Assembly: GCA_041300865.1 (NCBI GenBank) | Contig: JBFYTF010000036.1 | Location: 1-64,000 of the forward strand | Origin: JAAYZQ01 sp041300865 | Lineage (GTDB): Bacteria > Chloroflexota > Anaerolineae > JAAYZQ01 | Length of the DNA: 64,000 nt | Reading direction: 5' to 3' | In this document: piece by piece, positions 51,785 to 61,011 of the stretch | How the letters are laid out: every line of letters begins with the position of its first letter | Position numbering within the stretch: position 1 is the stretch's first letter | Translations under genes and position numbers: made by a program | Notes under the pieces: model-generated | Database searches by the model: none | What the model was told of the DNA's origin: nothing | What the model saw: only the letters and a program-made list of their open reading frames with translations

Positions 51785-53011
51785 CTACTGTTGCTTGTCG
51801 AGTGCCTTCAGGGCCTGTCCAAAGATGTCGAGCGCCTGCACTACCTGCTCGCGGCTGATCACCAGCGGCGGTGAGACGCGCACGGTCGTGCCCGAGTTGA
51901 CGGTCCAGCACACGACGGCGCCCAGCTCGTTCACCTTGCCGACGAACGTTGGCGTGTCCTCTTCGCGCTGCATCTCCATGGCCGTCAGAAGGCCGCGGCC
52001 CCGCGCCTCTTTCACCAGGTGCGGGTACTGGTCGCGCAGCGCATTCATCCCGGCCAACAGCTCGGCACCCCGGTCGCGGGCGTTTTGCAGCAGGTTTTCC
52101 TCTTCGATGACCTTGATGGTAGCCACCGCGGCGGCACAGCAGACGGGGTTGCCGCCGAAGGTGGTGCAGTGCACCAGGGGTGGATCGGAGAACTCGCACA
52201 TCAGATCCCGCGAGGCAACCACGCCTCCCAGGGGCATGCCCGAAGCGATGCCTTTGGCCACGGGCATGATGTCCGGGACGACGCCATAGTACTCCGAGGC
52301 GAACCACTGGCCGGTGCGCCCAAACCCGGTCTGGATCTCGTCAACGATGAGGAGCGCGCCGAACTCGTGGGCGAGGTCGCGAAGGGCCGGCAAGAAGTCG
52401 TCGGTGCAGGCGCGGATGCCGCCCTCGCCCTGGATGGGCTCGACCAGGATGGCCGCGACGTCGTCGTCCATCGCGGCGCGGGTGGCGTCGATGTCGTTGA
52501 AGGGCACCTCTACCGCCCAGGGATAGAGGGGCTCGAAGGGATCTTTGTACAGGCGCTTGGAGCTCACCGACAGGGTCATGTAGGTCCGGCCGTGAAACGC
52601 CCGCTGGAAAAAGACGAGCTTTTTCCGGCGCGTGGCCTTCATCGCCAGCTTGATGGAGCCTTCCGCGGCCTCGGCGCCGCTGTTGGTAAAGAAGGTGCTC
52701 TCCAGGTTGCCGGGTGCCCGCTCGGCGATGAGCTGCGCCAGTTCCGCCTGGATGGGATAGATAAAGTTGCCAAAGGCGTTGCCGTGGATGATCTGGCTCG
52801 CCTGTTGGCAGATGGCCTCCACGACCTTGGGGTGCGAATGGCCCGTCGCCGTGACGGCGATGCCGCCGATGAGGTCCAGGTACTCCCTGCCCTCGCCCGT
52901 CTTGAGGATGGCGCCTCTGCCTTCGACGGCCAGAATGCTCTTGGCGGTGGGAAAGAGCTGCGCGACGTACTTGCTGTCAATCTCACGTATCTTTTGCAGA
53001 TCTTGAGGCAT
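51785..53011 (-). CDS. Class III (omega) aminotransferase
   Basis: 408 residues, fold type I, subgroup of 4-aminobutyrate and beta-alanine transaminases: FTNSGAEAAEGSIKLAMKAT, RAFHGRTYMTLSVSS, ILVEPIQGEGGIRACTDDFL, LLIVDEIQTGFGRTGQWFAS and the PLP lysine in MPVAKGIASGMPLGG. In a reductive pyrimidine-type pathway it would turn beta-alanine or beta-aminoisobutyrate into a semialdehyde, which the AOR or another enzyme would then oxidise. Confidence 0.9.
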   Translation of the reverse strand: MPQDLQKIREIDSKYVAQLFPTAKSILAVEGRGAILKTGEGREYLDLIGGIAVTATGHSHPKVVEAICQQASQIIHGNAFGNFIYPIQAELAQLIAERAPGNLESTFFTNSGAEAAEGSIKLAMKATRRKKLVFFQRAFHGRTYMTLSVSSKRLYKDPFEPLYPWAVEVPFNDIDATRAAMDDDVAAILVEPIQGEGGIRACTDDFLPALRDLAHEFGALLIVDEIQTGFGRTGQWFASEYYGVVPDIMPVAKGIASGMPLGGVVASRDLMCEFSDPPLVHCTTFGGNPVCCAAAVATIKVIEEENLLQNARDRGAELLAGMNALRDQYPHLVKEARGRGLLTAMEMQREEDTPTFVGKVNELGAVVCWTVNSGTTVRVSPPLVISREQVVQALDIFGQALKALDKQQ

Positions 53012-53076
53012 TGCTTCTCTCCTTTTCTATGGTTCCACGGTCCAATGTCGCTTGGAGCGTGCCTTGCTGCCGCTCC

Positions 53077-56000
53077 CTACTGTTTCTTCTGCAACAGCCC
53101 GAGGAGCACTTTGTCTCTCGTCGCCGGCAGCGAAGTGATGCGCACGCCAATGGCGTTGTCGATAGCATTGATCACCGCGGGGGCGGTGGGCATGTAGGCT
53201 CCCTCGCCCACCCCCTTGGCCCCGAATGGGCCGCGGGGATGGGGATCCTGAACGATGATGGCCGTCACCTCCGCCGGGTTGGTGCTGCGCGGGATGGCAA
53301 GCTTGTGCAGGCTGTCGGTGAGGATCCGGCCGTCGACTTGCAGGAATTCCTCGCCGAGGGCATAGCCCAAGCCCATGACCACGCCGCCCTCGATCTGTCC
53401 TTCGACCGACGTCGGGCGGATAGGCGCCCCCGTGTCGTGGGCGGCAATGACCTTCAGCACGTCCACCTGGCCCGTTTTCTCGTCCACTTCGACGACCGCC
53501 ACCTGGCAGCCATAGCAGAAGGCGGGATAGTTGGCATAGTCGTCGTCGCTGAGGCCCTTTTCCTGGCGCTGCTGAAGCGACAAGATGCGATAGGTAGGCG
53601 CGGGCACGTAGTGGTGGGCCACCTGGACCTGTTCACCGCGTTCGCGCGCCGCAGCTGCCAGGTCCGCCAGGTCTCCCAGCCGCTCCTCCCGCTCCAGGTC
53701 GATCAGCTCTCCGTCCGCGGTGAGCTTGATGCGGGCAGCATCGGCGTTGTACACCTGGGCCGCGTACTGGAGCAGCTGGGCGTGGAACATGGTGCTCACC
53801 TCAAACGTGGCCTGGCCCGTAATGTGGGTCTGGCGCGACGCCGCGGTGATACCGCCATCCCTTCCTTCGCGCGTATCGCCGGTCACAAAATGCACCCGGT
53901 CGTAGTGGATGCCCATCACCCGGGCCGCGATCTCGCACATGGCCGAGTTGGATCCCTGGCCCAGGTCTATGGCTCCGTGGCGCAGCATGAGGCTGCCGTC
54001 CTCTTGCAGCTCCAGGGAGACGTGGACGCTGTCGTCGTTGCCGATGCCCAGGCCCACGTTCTTCATGCCGGCCGCCACGCCGATGCCCAGGCGTTTGCCG
54101 GGTTTCTGCTCGGGCAGCCGCCAGCGCCGGAGCTCTGCCTCTGCCGCTTCCAGCACCAGCTTGGCACCGACGCTTTGCTTCAGGGTCTGTCCCGTAACGA
54201 GCGTCGAGCCCTCCTGGTACATGTTCATGCGCCGCACGTCAAAGGGATCCAAGCCCAGCACCTGGGCGAGGCGGTCGACCTGCGACTCCATGGCGAACGT
54301 GATCTGCTGCGCGCCAAAGCCACGCATCGCCCCGCAGGGCACGTTGTTGGTCCGCACCGAGACGCCGGTCACCCGGACGTTGGGGATCTCGTAGGGACCT
54401 GAGGAAAAGACCGTGGCCTGCTCGAGCACGTCGTCGGAGGTGGACCGGTAGGCACCACCATCGGCCACTAGCTGGGCCTGCAGGGCAACGATCTTGCCCT
54501 GGCGCGTCGCGCCGAGCTTGTAGTGCATCCAGAAGGGGTGCCGCTTGACGTGCATGCGGATCGATTCCGTCCGGTCCAGGACCAGTTTCACAGGCCGGCC
54601 CGTCAGGTAGGTGCCCAGGGCCAGGAACGGCTGGACCGTCAGGTCCATCTTGCCGCCAAAGGCGCCGCCCACGGGCGTCTGGACCATGCGCACCCTTTCT
54701 ATTGGCAGGCCAAGGATATCGGCCAGCTGCATCCGGTCGCCCGGCGGCCATTGGGTCGCTTGATAGACGGTGACACAGTCGCCGTCCATGACGCCGATGC
54801 CGCCCTCGGTCTCGAGGAATGCGTGCTCGATGGCTTGCGTGCGATAGTCATCCTCGATGACGATCTCGGCCTGGGCAAAGCCGGCCTCGACGTCGCCCTT
54901 TTCCACCAGGGTGCGGTGAAACACGTTGTTTTCGCCCTTGAGCACCGGCGCCCCGGGCTCCAGGGACCGCTGCGGGGTGAACAGGCCAGGCAGGGGATGA
55001 TAATCTACCTTGACCCGGGCGGCCGCCGCTGCCGCCGCCTCTTCCGTCTCGGCGTACACCGCAGCCACCGGCTCGCCGACGAACAGCACCCTGTTTTCGG
55101 CCAGGACGGGCTGGTCGTAGCCCATGGAGCCAAAGATGTTCTGGCCGGGAACGTCCTTGTGGGTGATGACCTTGACCACGCCCGGCACGGCCTCGGCCGC
55201 GGTGGTGTCGATGCCCAGGATCTGGGCATGGGGGTGCTCGCTCCACACGATCTTGCCGTAGAGCATGCCCTCCAGCTGCATGTCGCCGGCGTACACCTCG
55301 CGCCCCGTCACCTGAGCAAGGGCGTCCTTGCGCGGCAGGGCTCGCCGGGTCAGCTCTTTTTTGTCGCCGCGCATCACGGCCGCGGCGTCCTGGATGGCCT
55401 CGATGATTTTGACATAACCCGTACAGCGGCAGTAGTTGTTGCCCAACCCTTCCTTGATCTCTTGCTCGGTCGGGTCGGGGATATCGCGCAGCAGGGTAAG
55501 GGCGGCGAGGACCATGCCCGGGGTGCAATAGCCGCATTGGACGGCATCGTGGACCATGAACGCCTGCTGCACGGGGTGCAGGTTGTCCGGGTTTGCCACA
55601 CCCTCGATGGTCAACACCTCGCGACCGTGGGCCTTGGCAGCGGGAAAGAGGCAGGAGACCACCGGCTGGCCATCGACCAGGACGGTGCAGGCGCCGCACT
55701 CTCCCTCGTCGCAGCCGATCTTGGTGCCGGTGAGGCCCAGGTCTTCGCGGAGGAGATGTCCCAGCGTGGCACTCGCCCCTCCTTCGACCGTGCGGATCTC
55801 ACCGTTGAGACGGAACGTGATGGTGCCGCCCGCGGCGGGCTCGCTTGCCGCGCCCGACCAGGCCCGGTCCCAGGCAAAACGGCCGGCGATGGTCTGCTGC
55901 TCGCCCGACCTGGCAGCCTGGACGGCGCGCTGGATGGCACGCTGGATGAGGACCTGCAGCACCACCTCGCGGTACTCGGCGGTGGCACGCAGCGCACTGG

Positions 56001-56775
56001 TGCGCACCGTGCACACCAGGGCCGCTTCGTCGGCGGCGATGGCATAGTTCTCGTCGGTGCACGCTTCGCCTGCCAGCCAGTCCTCGGCGCACGTAGCGCG
56101 GAAGGGAGTGTCGGCCACGGGTCCCAGCGAAATGCGGATCCAGGCCAAGTGGTCGAGGTCCTCCGTCAGCTCCAGGTCCACCGCGCAGCAGGCAATGGGC
56201 AGCGACATGACCTCCCGCTTGGCCAACCGCTCGTAGGCCGAGGCCTGCCGGGGCTTGCGCCTGCGCCAGCGAAAGCGGGTGATCATCTCCCGGCTGGCAT
56301 CGAGGTGCGAGCGCCCAGGCCCGGCAAAGAGGCTCGAAACGGGCAGCCACTGCCGGCCACCTTTGCCCGCCACCTCGGCCTCGGCGTCCAGCGCCAGGAG
56401 GGCGATGCTGCCGTCACCCGCCGGCTGGGCGGTCACGACGTTTCCGGCCAACGTGCCGACGTTCTGGACTGACCAGGCACCGACGTGGTGCGCCGCCTCG
56501 GCCAGGACGTACGCCTCGCAATTGACCAGGGGCGAGGTCCACAGCTGGTGATACGTGGCGTTCGCCCCCACGACGACATAGTCCCCCTCGTAGCCGATGG
56601 CATCGATGCCGGGGATGCGCGTCGTGTCGACCAGGCACTGGGGCGCGAACTTGCCCTGTCGCACATCGAGAACCAGGTCGGTGCCGCCGGCAATGAGCCG
56701 CGCCTTGCCCTGCCACTGCTCCAACGCCGACAGCGCGTCGTCTACGGAAGTGGCCAGGTAATATTTCTCCCACAT
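53077..56775 (-). CDS. Three-domain molybdenum hydroxylase (xanthine dehydrogenase family)
   Basis: 1232 residues in the order FAD domain (about 1-300; LIAGGTDLVLDVRQG, NVGTLAGNVVTAQPAGDG), 2Fe-2S domain (about 318-480; GCDEGECGACTVLVDG, CGYCTPGM, YCRCTGY) and molybdopterin domain (about 490-1232; GGAFGGKMDLTVQPFLAL, GAMRGFGAQQ, GQGSNSAMCEIAARVM, catalytic Glu near 1191 in AKGVGEGAYMPTAP). Animal XDH has 2Fe-2S first and FAD second; bacterial ones are normally two or three subunits. It hydroxylates an N-heterocycle or oxidises an aldehyde with water as oxygen source. ATG 56775 lies 20 bases after the deaminase gene. Confidence 0.92.
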   Translation of the reverse strand: MWEKYYLATSVDDALSALEQWQGKARLIAGGTDLVLDVRQGKFAPQCLVDTTRIPGIDAIGYEGDYVVVGANATYHQLWTSPLVNCEAYVLAEAAHHVGAWSVQNVGTLAGNVVTAQPAGDGSIALLALDAEAEVAGKGGRQWLPVSSLFAGPGRSHLDASREMITRFRWRRRKPRQASAYERLAKREVMSLPIACCAVDLELTEDLDHLAWIRISLGPVADTPFRATCAEDWLAGEACTDENYAIAADEAALVCTVRTSALRATAEYREVVLQVLIQRAIQRAVQAARSGEQQTIAGRFAWDRAWSGAASEPAAGGTITFRLNGEIRTVEGGASATLGHLLREDLGLTGTKIGCDEGECGACTVLVDGQPVVSCLFPAAKAHGREVLTIEGVANPDNLHPVQQAFMVHDAVQCGYCTPGMVLAALTLLRDIPDPTEQEIKEGLGNNYCRCTGYVKIIEAIQDAAAVMRGDKKELTRRALPRKDALAQVTGREVYAGDMQLEGMLYGKIVWSEHPHAQILGIDTTAAEAVPGVVKVITHKDVPGQNIFGSMGYDQPVLAENRVLFVGEPVAAVYAETEEAAAAAAARVKVDYHPLPGLFTPQRSLEPGAPVLKGENNVFHRTLVEKGDVEAGFAQAEIVIEDDYRTQAIEHAFLETEGGIGVMDGDCVTVYQATQWPPGDRMQLADILGLPIERVRMVQTPVGGAFGGKMDLTVQPFLALGTYLTGRPVKLVLDRTESIRMHVKRHPFWMHYKLGATRQGKIVALQAQLVADGGAYRSTSDDVLEQATVFSSGPYEIPNVRVTGVSVRTNNVPCGAMRGFGAQQITFAMESQVDRLAQVLGLDPFDVRRMNMYQEGSTLVTGQTLKQSVGAKLVLEAAEAELRRWRLPEQKPGKRLGIGVAAGMKNVGLGIGNDDSVHVSLELQEDGSLMLRHGAIDLGQGSNSAMCEIAARVMGIHYDRVHFVTGDTREGRDGGITAASRQTHITGQATFEVSTMFHAQLLQYAAQVYNADAARIKLTADGELIDLEREERLGDLADLAAAARERGEQVQVAHHYVPAPTYRILSLQQRQEKGLSDDDYANYPAFCYGCQVAVVEVDEKTGQVDVLKVIAAHDTGAPIRPTSVEGQIEGGVVMGLGYALGEEFLQVDGRILTDSLHKLAIPRSTNPAEVTAIIVQDPHPRGPFGAKGVGEGAYMPTAPAVINAIDNAIGVRITSLPATRDKVLLGLLQKKQ

Positions 56776-56795
56776 GCTGCCTCGTGCCTCCTAAT

Positions 56796-58091
56796 CTAGT
56801 GCTGGCGCCCGTTTCGCGCGCCTTGCCACAGCCGGGCAATGGTCGCCATTGCCTGCTCTCGTAGCTCCTCTTCGTCTGCGGTCTGGACCTGGCCATCGGC
56901 CACCACCACCCGGCCATCGACGATCACGTGGCTCACGTCGCCTCCCGCCGCGCCCACCACCAAGTGATAGACGGCGTTTTCGGGCAGCAGCGGCGACGGT
57001 GCCGAGTTGCGCAGCAGGACCATGTCGGCCAGGGCGCCGGGCCTCAAGGCGCCGGCATCGAGGTGGAGCGCGCGCGCCGCCCGCGTGGTGTGCAGGCTCA
57101 GGACGTCCTCTGCCGAGACCTCGCCGGGAGTCTGCAGCGAGTGCAGCAGCAACGTCGTGCTGAGGTTGACAAAGGGGTCAAAGGCCCGCACAAAACCATC
57201 GTCACCCAGGCTGGCATTGACCCCGGCTTTGAGCATCTTGCTCAACGGAGCGGCTCCGGTGCCAATCTCCATGTTCGACACCGGGTTGTGGGACACCTGC
57301 GTGCCCGTCTCGGCCAGCACGCCGATCTCCTCGTCGTCGAGGTGAACGCACTGCGATGCGATCGTATCCTGGTCGAGAACTCCGAGCTCGTGCAGGTAGT
57401 GCACCGGTCGCTTGCCAAATCGCTGCAGCGTATCCTGCACGTGGTAGGTGCCCTCGGAGACGTGGAGCTGGAAGAGGGCGTTGTGACGGCAGGCGATCTC
57501 TTTTGCCTGGCGAATGTAGGGACCACTGCACGAGAACGTGGTGTGCACGCTCATCACGCCGCGCACGCGCCCCCGCAGCGACAAGATCCGCTCGTTTTCC
57601 TCGAGCAGTTTCTGGGCGATCTCTTCTCCTGCACGTTGGGTGGCCTCGTTGGAGACAAAGGCCCGGGCGCCGGTTTTCGCTACGGCTTCCGCCTCGGCGA
57701 GCATGAAGCCCGGTGCCGCGTAAGGGGACTCCATGACGTCGCAAAAGCAGGTAAAGCCGCTCTTGAGGTGCAGCAGCGAGGCATAAGCGGCGAGGCTGGC
57801 CACGTCCTCGGCGCTAAGCATGTCTTCGACAAAGGGCCACCAGTACTCTTTCAGGAAGGGCCAGAACCCCGCCGGTGCCGGTACCGGGTGGCCGTAGGCC
57901 ACCAGGCCGTGCAAATGGGTGTGGGTGCTGATCAGCCCCGGCATCAAGATGCCGTCGACGTACAGATCGGTCTCCTGGTCTCTCGCGCCGGCCAGGACAC
58001 TAACGATCTTGTCGCCCTCGATCTCGACCACAGGATCGCGGATCACGCCCTGTTCGGTCATCGTCACCGCCAGCCGCGCACCAACCTTCAT
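56796..58091 (-). CDS. SsnA/TrzA-like amidohydrolase (probable aminohydrolase)
   Basis: 431 residues of the TRZ/ATZ-type amidohydrolases: LMPGLISTHTHLHGLVAYG, FQLHVSEGTYHVQDTLQRFG, ASQCVHLDDEEIGVLAE, QVSHNPVSNMEIGTGAAPLS, ASLGDDGFVRAFD (metal aspartate; the usual GTDG is GDDG). Relatives deaminate guanine, 8-oxoguanine, cytosine or adenosine-type rings, and SsnA belongs to the E. coli purine cluster. ATG 58091 follows GGAGGGAAACT. Confidence 0.87.
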   Translation of the reverse strand: MKVGARLAVTMTEQGVIRDPVVEIEGDKIVSVLAGARDQETDLYVDGILMPGLISTHTHLHGLVAYGHPVPAPAGFWPFLKEYWWPFVEDMLSAEDVASLAAYASLLHLKSGFTCFCDVMESPYAAPGFMLAEAEAVAKTGARAFVSNEATQRAGEEIAQKLLEENERILSLRGRVRGVMSVHTTFSCSGPYIRQAKEIACRHNALFQLHVSEGTYHVQDTLQRFGKRPVHYLHELGVLDQDTIASQCVHLDDEEIGVLAETGTQVSHNPVSNMEIGTGAAPLSKMLKAGVNASLGDDGFVRAFDPFVNLSTTLLLHSLQTPGEVSAEDVLSLHTTRAARALHLDAGALRPGALADMVLLRNSAPSPLLPENAVYHLVVGAAGGDVSHVIVDGRVVVADGQVQTADEEELREQAMATIARLWQGARNGRQH

Positions 58092-58128
58092 AGTTTCCCT
58101 CCTTTCTCTCCCTGTGCCCGCTCTCGGC

Positions 58129-59838
58129 TCACGCCGGCTGGAACAGGCGAGCCAGGTCCAGCTGGGCGAGTTTTTCTGAGCAGGGACGGCCCTGCTCATC
58201 CCAGCCCCGGATGCGGTAATAGGCGGCCATCCCCTCGCGGTAGACGTCCGGCTTGAGCATGCCGTCCATGATGCGACGGGGCAGGGTGTCGTGCGAGGCG
58301 TCGACGCCGCGCTTGACGTTGAGCAGGCGCTCCAGGTTGTAGATCCGCTCGCCGGCTACATCAAGCTCCTCGTCACTGAACTCGGTGCCCAGGACGGCGC
58401 TCAGCGCGGAGGCGTAGAACGGGCGCAGCGTTCCGGCGAGGAACGTGCAGACGATGAGCGAGTCGCGGACGCAGCCGGCATCGTGGTAGTTCGCGACCAT
58501 TTGGGCCAACTCTACCCCGGAGAACTCGGTCCCCGACAGCTCGTCGGCGACCGTCCAGGCCCGGCTGTGACAGCCGCCGCGGTTGGCCGTGCTGTAGGAG
58601 ATGGCCATGCCCGTGAGCTTGCGCGGGTCGTAGGCGGCCAGCTCCAGCCCCTTCACCTGCATGGCGTAATCCACTCCCAGGCTGCGGGCCGCAGCCCGAG
58701 TGCCCTGGCCCAGGAGGTCGCCCTCAGCCTGCCGGTAGCCGATCTTGTGCACCAGGTCCAGGATGTTGGAAGGATCGTCCAGGGTGCCGGTGTATTCCCG
58801 GTAGAAGGCCACCGCGTTGCCGGTAGAGATGGTGTCGACACCCAGATCGTTGCAGAGGTTGTTCGCCCGGGCGATGAGGGCATAGTCGTCGACGCGGTTG
58901 TCACCGCCAAAGGCCCACACCGTTTCGTATTCGGCCGCTTCCAGCTCCAGGCCATCGACCCGGACGTGGAGACGACAGCGGACGGGACAGGAGGGGCAGG
59001 TCGTGCGCTTGTAGACAAACTCCTCGACGATGCGCTCGCCGTAGAGGTTCGCAGCCCCGGCGAAATAGCGCTCCCGGTGATTCCCCGTGGGGAAGGCGTG
59101 GAACTCGTTGACGGGCGCCACCAGGTTCGGGGTGCTGATGGGGCCTTGCACCTCCATCAAGAAGCTCGACTCGCGGATGGCGCGCAGTGCATCACGGCTG
59201 ACGACCTTCAGGCGGTCCGGATCGGCGACAGGGATCTCGCTGTTGCCTCGCGCGACGATGGCCTTGACGTTCTTGCTGCCCAGGATGGCGCCCATCCCGC
59301 ACCGGCCGGCTGAATGGCTCTCGTCGCCGCGCACGTTGGCCATGGCCACCAGCCTCTCGCCGGCCGGGCCGATGACCACTGCTCGCAGGTTGCCCTTTTC
59401 CTCCCGCTCAAGGATGGTCCGTGCCTGGGAGACCGTCAGGCCCCACAGGTCAGGACGCGGAAGGACCTCGACCTTGTTCTCGTCGATATAGACAACCGAG
59501 GGCTGCGGGGCCTGTCCTTGGAGCACGAGAGCGAGGGTATCGGTGCGGGCCAGGGCCGGGCCAAAGTCACCGCCAAGCCAGCTGCCGGCGCACAGCCCCG
59601 TGAGGGGAGATACGCCAAAGAAGCACGCGCGGTTGGCTCCGGGGAAGCCGGTGGCGGTGAGGCCGCCGGTGGCGATGATCAGCGGCAGATCCGGGTCCAG
59701 GGCCGGCAGGGCCAGGTCGGCGCCGGCCATGAGGCGTGCTCCCAGGCCGAGGCCGCCCAGGTACTGCCCTTGCATGGTTGGATCCACGGCTTGGCTCTGA
59801 GGCGACCCAGAACAGAGATCCAGACAGCGAATGTGCAT
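58129..59838 (-). CDS. Aldehyde:ferredoxin oxidoreductase family protein
   Basis: 569 residues, tungsten/molybdenum bis-pyranopterin enzyme. It has ATGFPGANRACFFGVSPLTG, GDESHSAGRCGMGAILGSKN, the 4Fe-4S cysteines in TTCPSCPVRCRLHV with the fourth probably in RDSLIVCTFLAG, and GGCHSRAWT at the pterin. First gene of the operon, with its own promoter at 59980-60008. It could oxidise the semialdehyde made by the aminotransferase with ferredoxin as acceptor; AOR relatives with other substrates are common. ATG 59838 follows AAGGGGGAACGGTT. Confidence 0.92.
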   Translation of the reverse strand: MHIRCLDLCSGSPQSQAVDPTMQGQYLGGLGLGARLMAGADLALPALDPDLPLIIATGGLTATGFPGANRACFFGVSPLTGLCAGSWLGGDFGPALARTDTLALVLQGQAPQPSVVYIDENKVEVLPRPDLWGLTVSQARTILEREEKGNLRAVVIGPAGERLVAMANVRGDESHSAGRCGMGAILGSKNVKAIVARGNSEIPVADPDRLKVVSRDALRAIRESSFLMEVQGPISTPNLVAPVNEFHAFPTGNHRERYFAGAANLYGERIVEEFVYKRTTCPSCPVRCRLHVRVDGLELEAAEYETVWAFGGDNRVDDYALIARANNLCNDLGVDTISTGNAVAFYREYTGTLDDPSNILDLVHKIGYRQAEGDLLGQGTRAAARSLGVDYAMQVKGLELAAYDPRKLTGMAISYSTANRGGCHSRAWTVADELSGTEFSGVELAQMVANYHDAGCVRDSLIVCTFLAGTLRPFYASALSAVLGTEFSDEELDVAGERIYNLERLLNVKRGVDASHDTLPRRIMDGMLKPDVYREGMAAYYRIRGWDEQGRPCSEKLAQLDLARLFQPA

Positions 59839-59972
59839 AACCGTTCCCCCTTGATCTACGCTACTCATCTTCGAGCTTGAGCACGGACTGGGAAAGACGC
59901 TTGCGGGCCGGGAACAGACCTATGGGCCAAAGAGCGTTGCACGCATGGCTGACAAGCCGGCACCGGGCAGAC

Positions 59973-59989
59973 ATTGTATATTCTACAAT
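59973..59989. promoter_or_regulatory. Palindromic operator over the -10 region of the right operon
   Basis: ATTGTA-tattc-TACAAT is a perfect inverted repeat with six-base arms. It covers the -10 box and the expected start site of the minus-strand promoter, the position of a repressor site. The form resembles GntR-type operators, but no regulator gene is next to it. Confidence 0.6.
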
Positions 59990-60008
59990 ATATACTGGCT
60001 GCTGTCAA
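59980..60008 (-). promoter_or_regulatory. Promoter of the right-hand catabolic operon
   Basis: On the minus strand TTGACA (60008-60003) and TAGAAT (59985-59980) are 17 bases apart. Transcription would begin near 59973, 135 bases before the AOR ATG. The region is AT-rich between GC-rich genes. Confidence 0.75.
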
Positions 60009-60063
60009 AGTCTGTCCTGCTCCTGGGATAAGGTAGAGCCGTGTAATCCTCCTGCTCCTCCGA

Positions 60064-61011
60064 TCAACGTTTGCCTTTGTTATACGGGAAGCCCAGTGCT
60101 GCTGGCGGCCGTGTGCGGCCGGTCAAACCGACGAACGTCAGGAAGGTCAACAAGTACGGAATCATCAGAACCAACTCGTACGGTATCTGGACGTCCAGCG
60201 CCTGCAGCCGGAGTGTAGAGGCATCCGCCGCACCAAAAAAGGCACACGCTAGCGCGACGCGCCAGGGATCCCATCTACCAAAGATGACAGCAGCGAGTGC
60301 AATAAATCCGCGCCCGGCGCTCATGCCCTCCAAAAACATGTTTGACTGTCCCAAAGACAGGAAAGCCCCTCCAGCTGCCGCCAGTGCGCCGCACAGGATT
60401 GTGAATGCATAGCGCCAAAAAGCGACGTTGACACCCACCGTGTCGGCTGCCAGAGGCTGCTCGCCTACTGCCCGAATTTTCAAGCCCCACGTGGTCTTGT
60501 ATAGGATGAACGCGCTGACAGGAACCAGGACATATGCAACATAGACGAGGGGCACGTGCTGGAAAAAGATCTCGCCGACGACCGGGATACTGCTGAGATA
60601 AGGTACCTCCCACACCTCGAAGGACTCGACGGTGACCCGCTGACCGAGCTCGAAAAAGCTGCGAGACAAGAAGGTCGTCAAGCCTGCAACGGCTATGTTG
60701 ATGGCCGCCCCACTGACCACCTGGTCCCCCCTCACCGTCACAGCGACAAAGGCGTGAACAAGGGCCACCAGGCCACCACAAACCATCGCCACCAGCAGAC
60801 CCAGCCAGGCATTGCCGAACAAGTAGGCACCCAAGACTCCGCCGAAAGCACCGCTCAACATCATGCCTTCAAGGCCGATATTGAGAATTCCGGTGCGTTC
60901 GCTGAAAACCTCACCGACGGCGGCAAAGATCAGAGGTACTGCAAACCGTACAGCCGCGGCCCAGAAGGCGACTGCGAACAAATTGCTCAGCAGGCCCACA
61001 GCTTCAGTCAC
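60064..61011 (-). CDS. Nucleoside ABC transporter permease (NupQ/YufQ-like)
   Basis: 315 residues, mostly hydrophobic helices, of the BPD_transp_2 family: FAAVGEVFSERTGILNIGLE, GGLVALVHAFVAVTVRGDQV, VSGAAINIAVAGLTTFLSR, GLKIRAVGEQPLAADTVGVN (cytoplasmic coupling loop) and FIALAAVIFGRWDPWRVALA. It starts at GTG 61011, overlapping the end of the other permease gene by eight bases. Confidence 0.9.
   Translation of the reverse strand: MTEAVGLLSNLFAVAFWAAAVRFAVPLIFAAVGEVFSERTGILNIGLEGMMLSGAFGGVLGAYLFGNAWLGLLVAMVCGGLVALVHAFVAVTVRGDQVVSGAAINIAVAGLTTFLSRSFFELGQRVTVESFEVWEVPYLSSIPVVGEIFFQHVPLVYVAYVLVPVSAFILYKTTWGLKIRAVGEQPLAADTVGVNVAFWRYAFTILCGALAAAGGAFLSLGQSNMFLEGMSAGRGFIALAAVIFGRWDPWRVALACAFFGAADASTLRLQALDVQIPYELVLMIPYLLTFLTFVGLTGRTRPPAALGFPYNKGKR

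Noticed and set aside
54523..56472. 649-codon open frame on the plus strand inside the molybdenum hydroxylase gene
   Set aside because: The minus strand encodes an intact three-domain enzyme; the plus-strand product has no recognisable motif.
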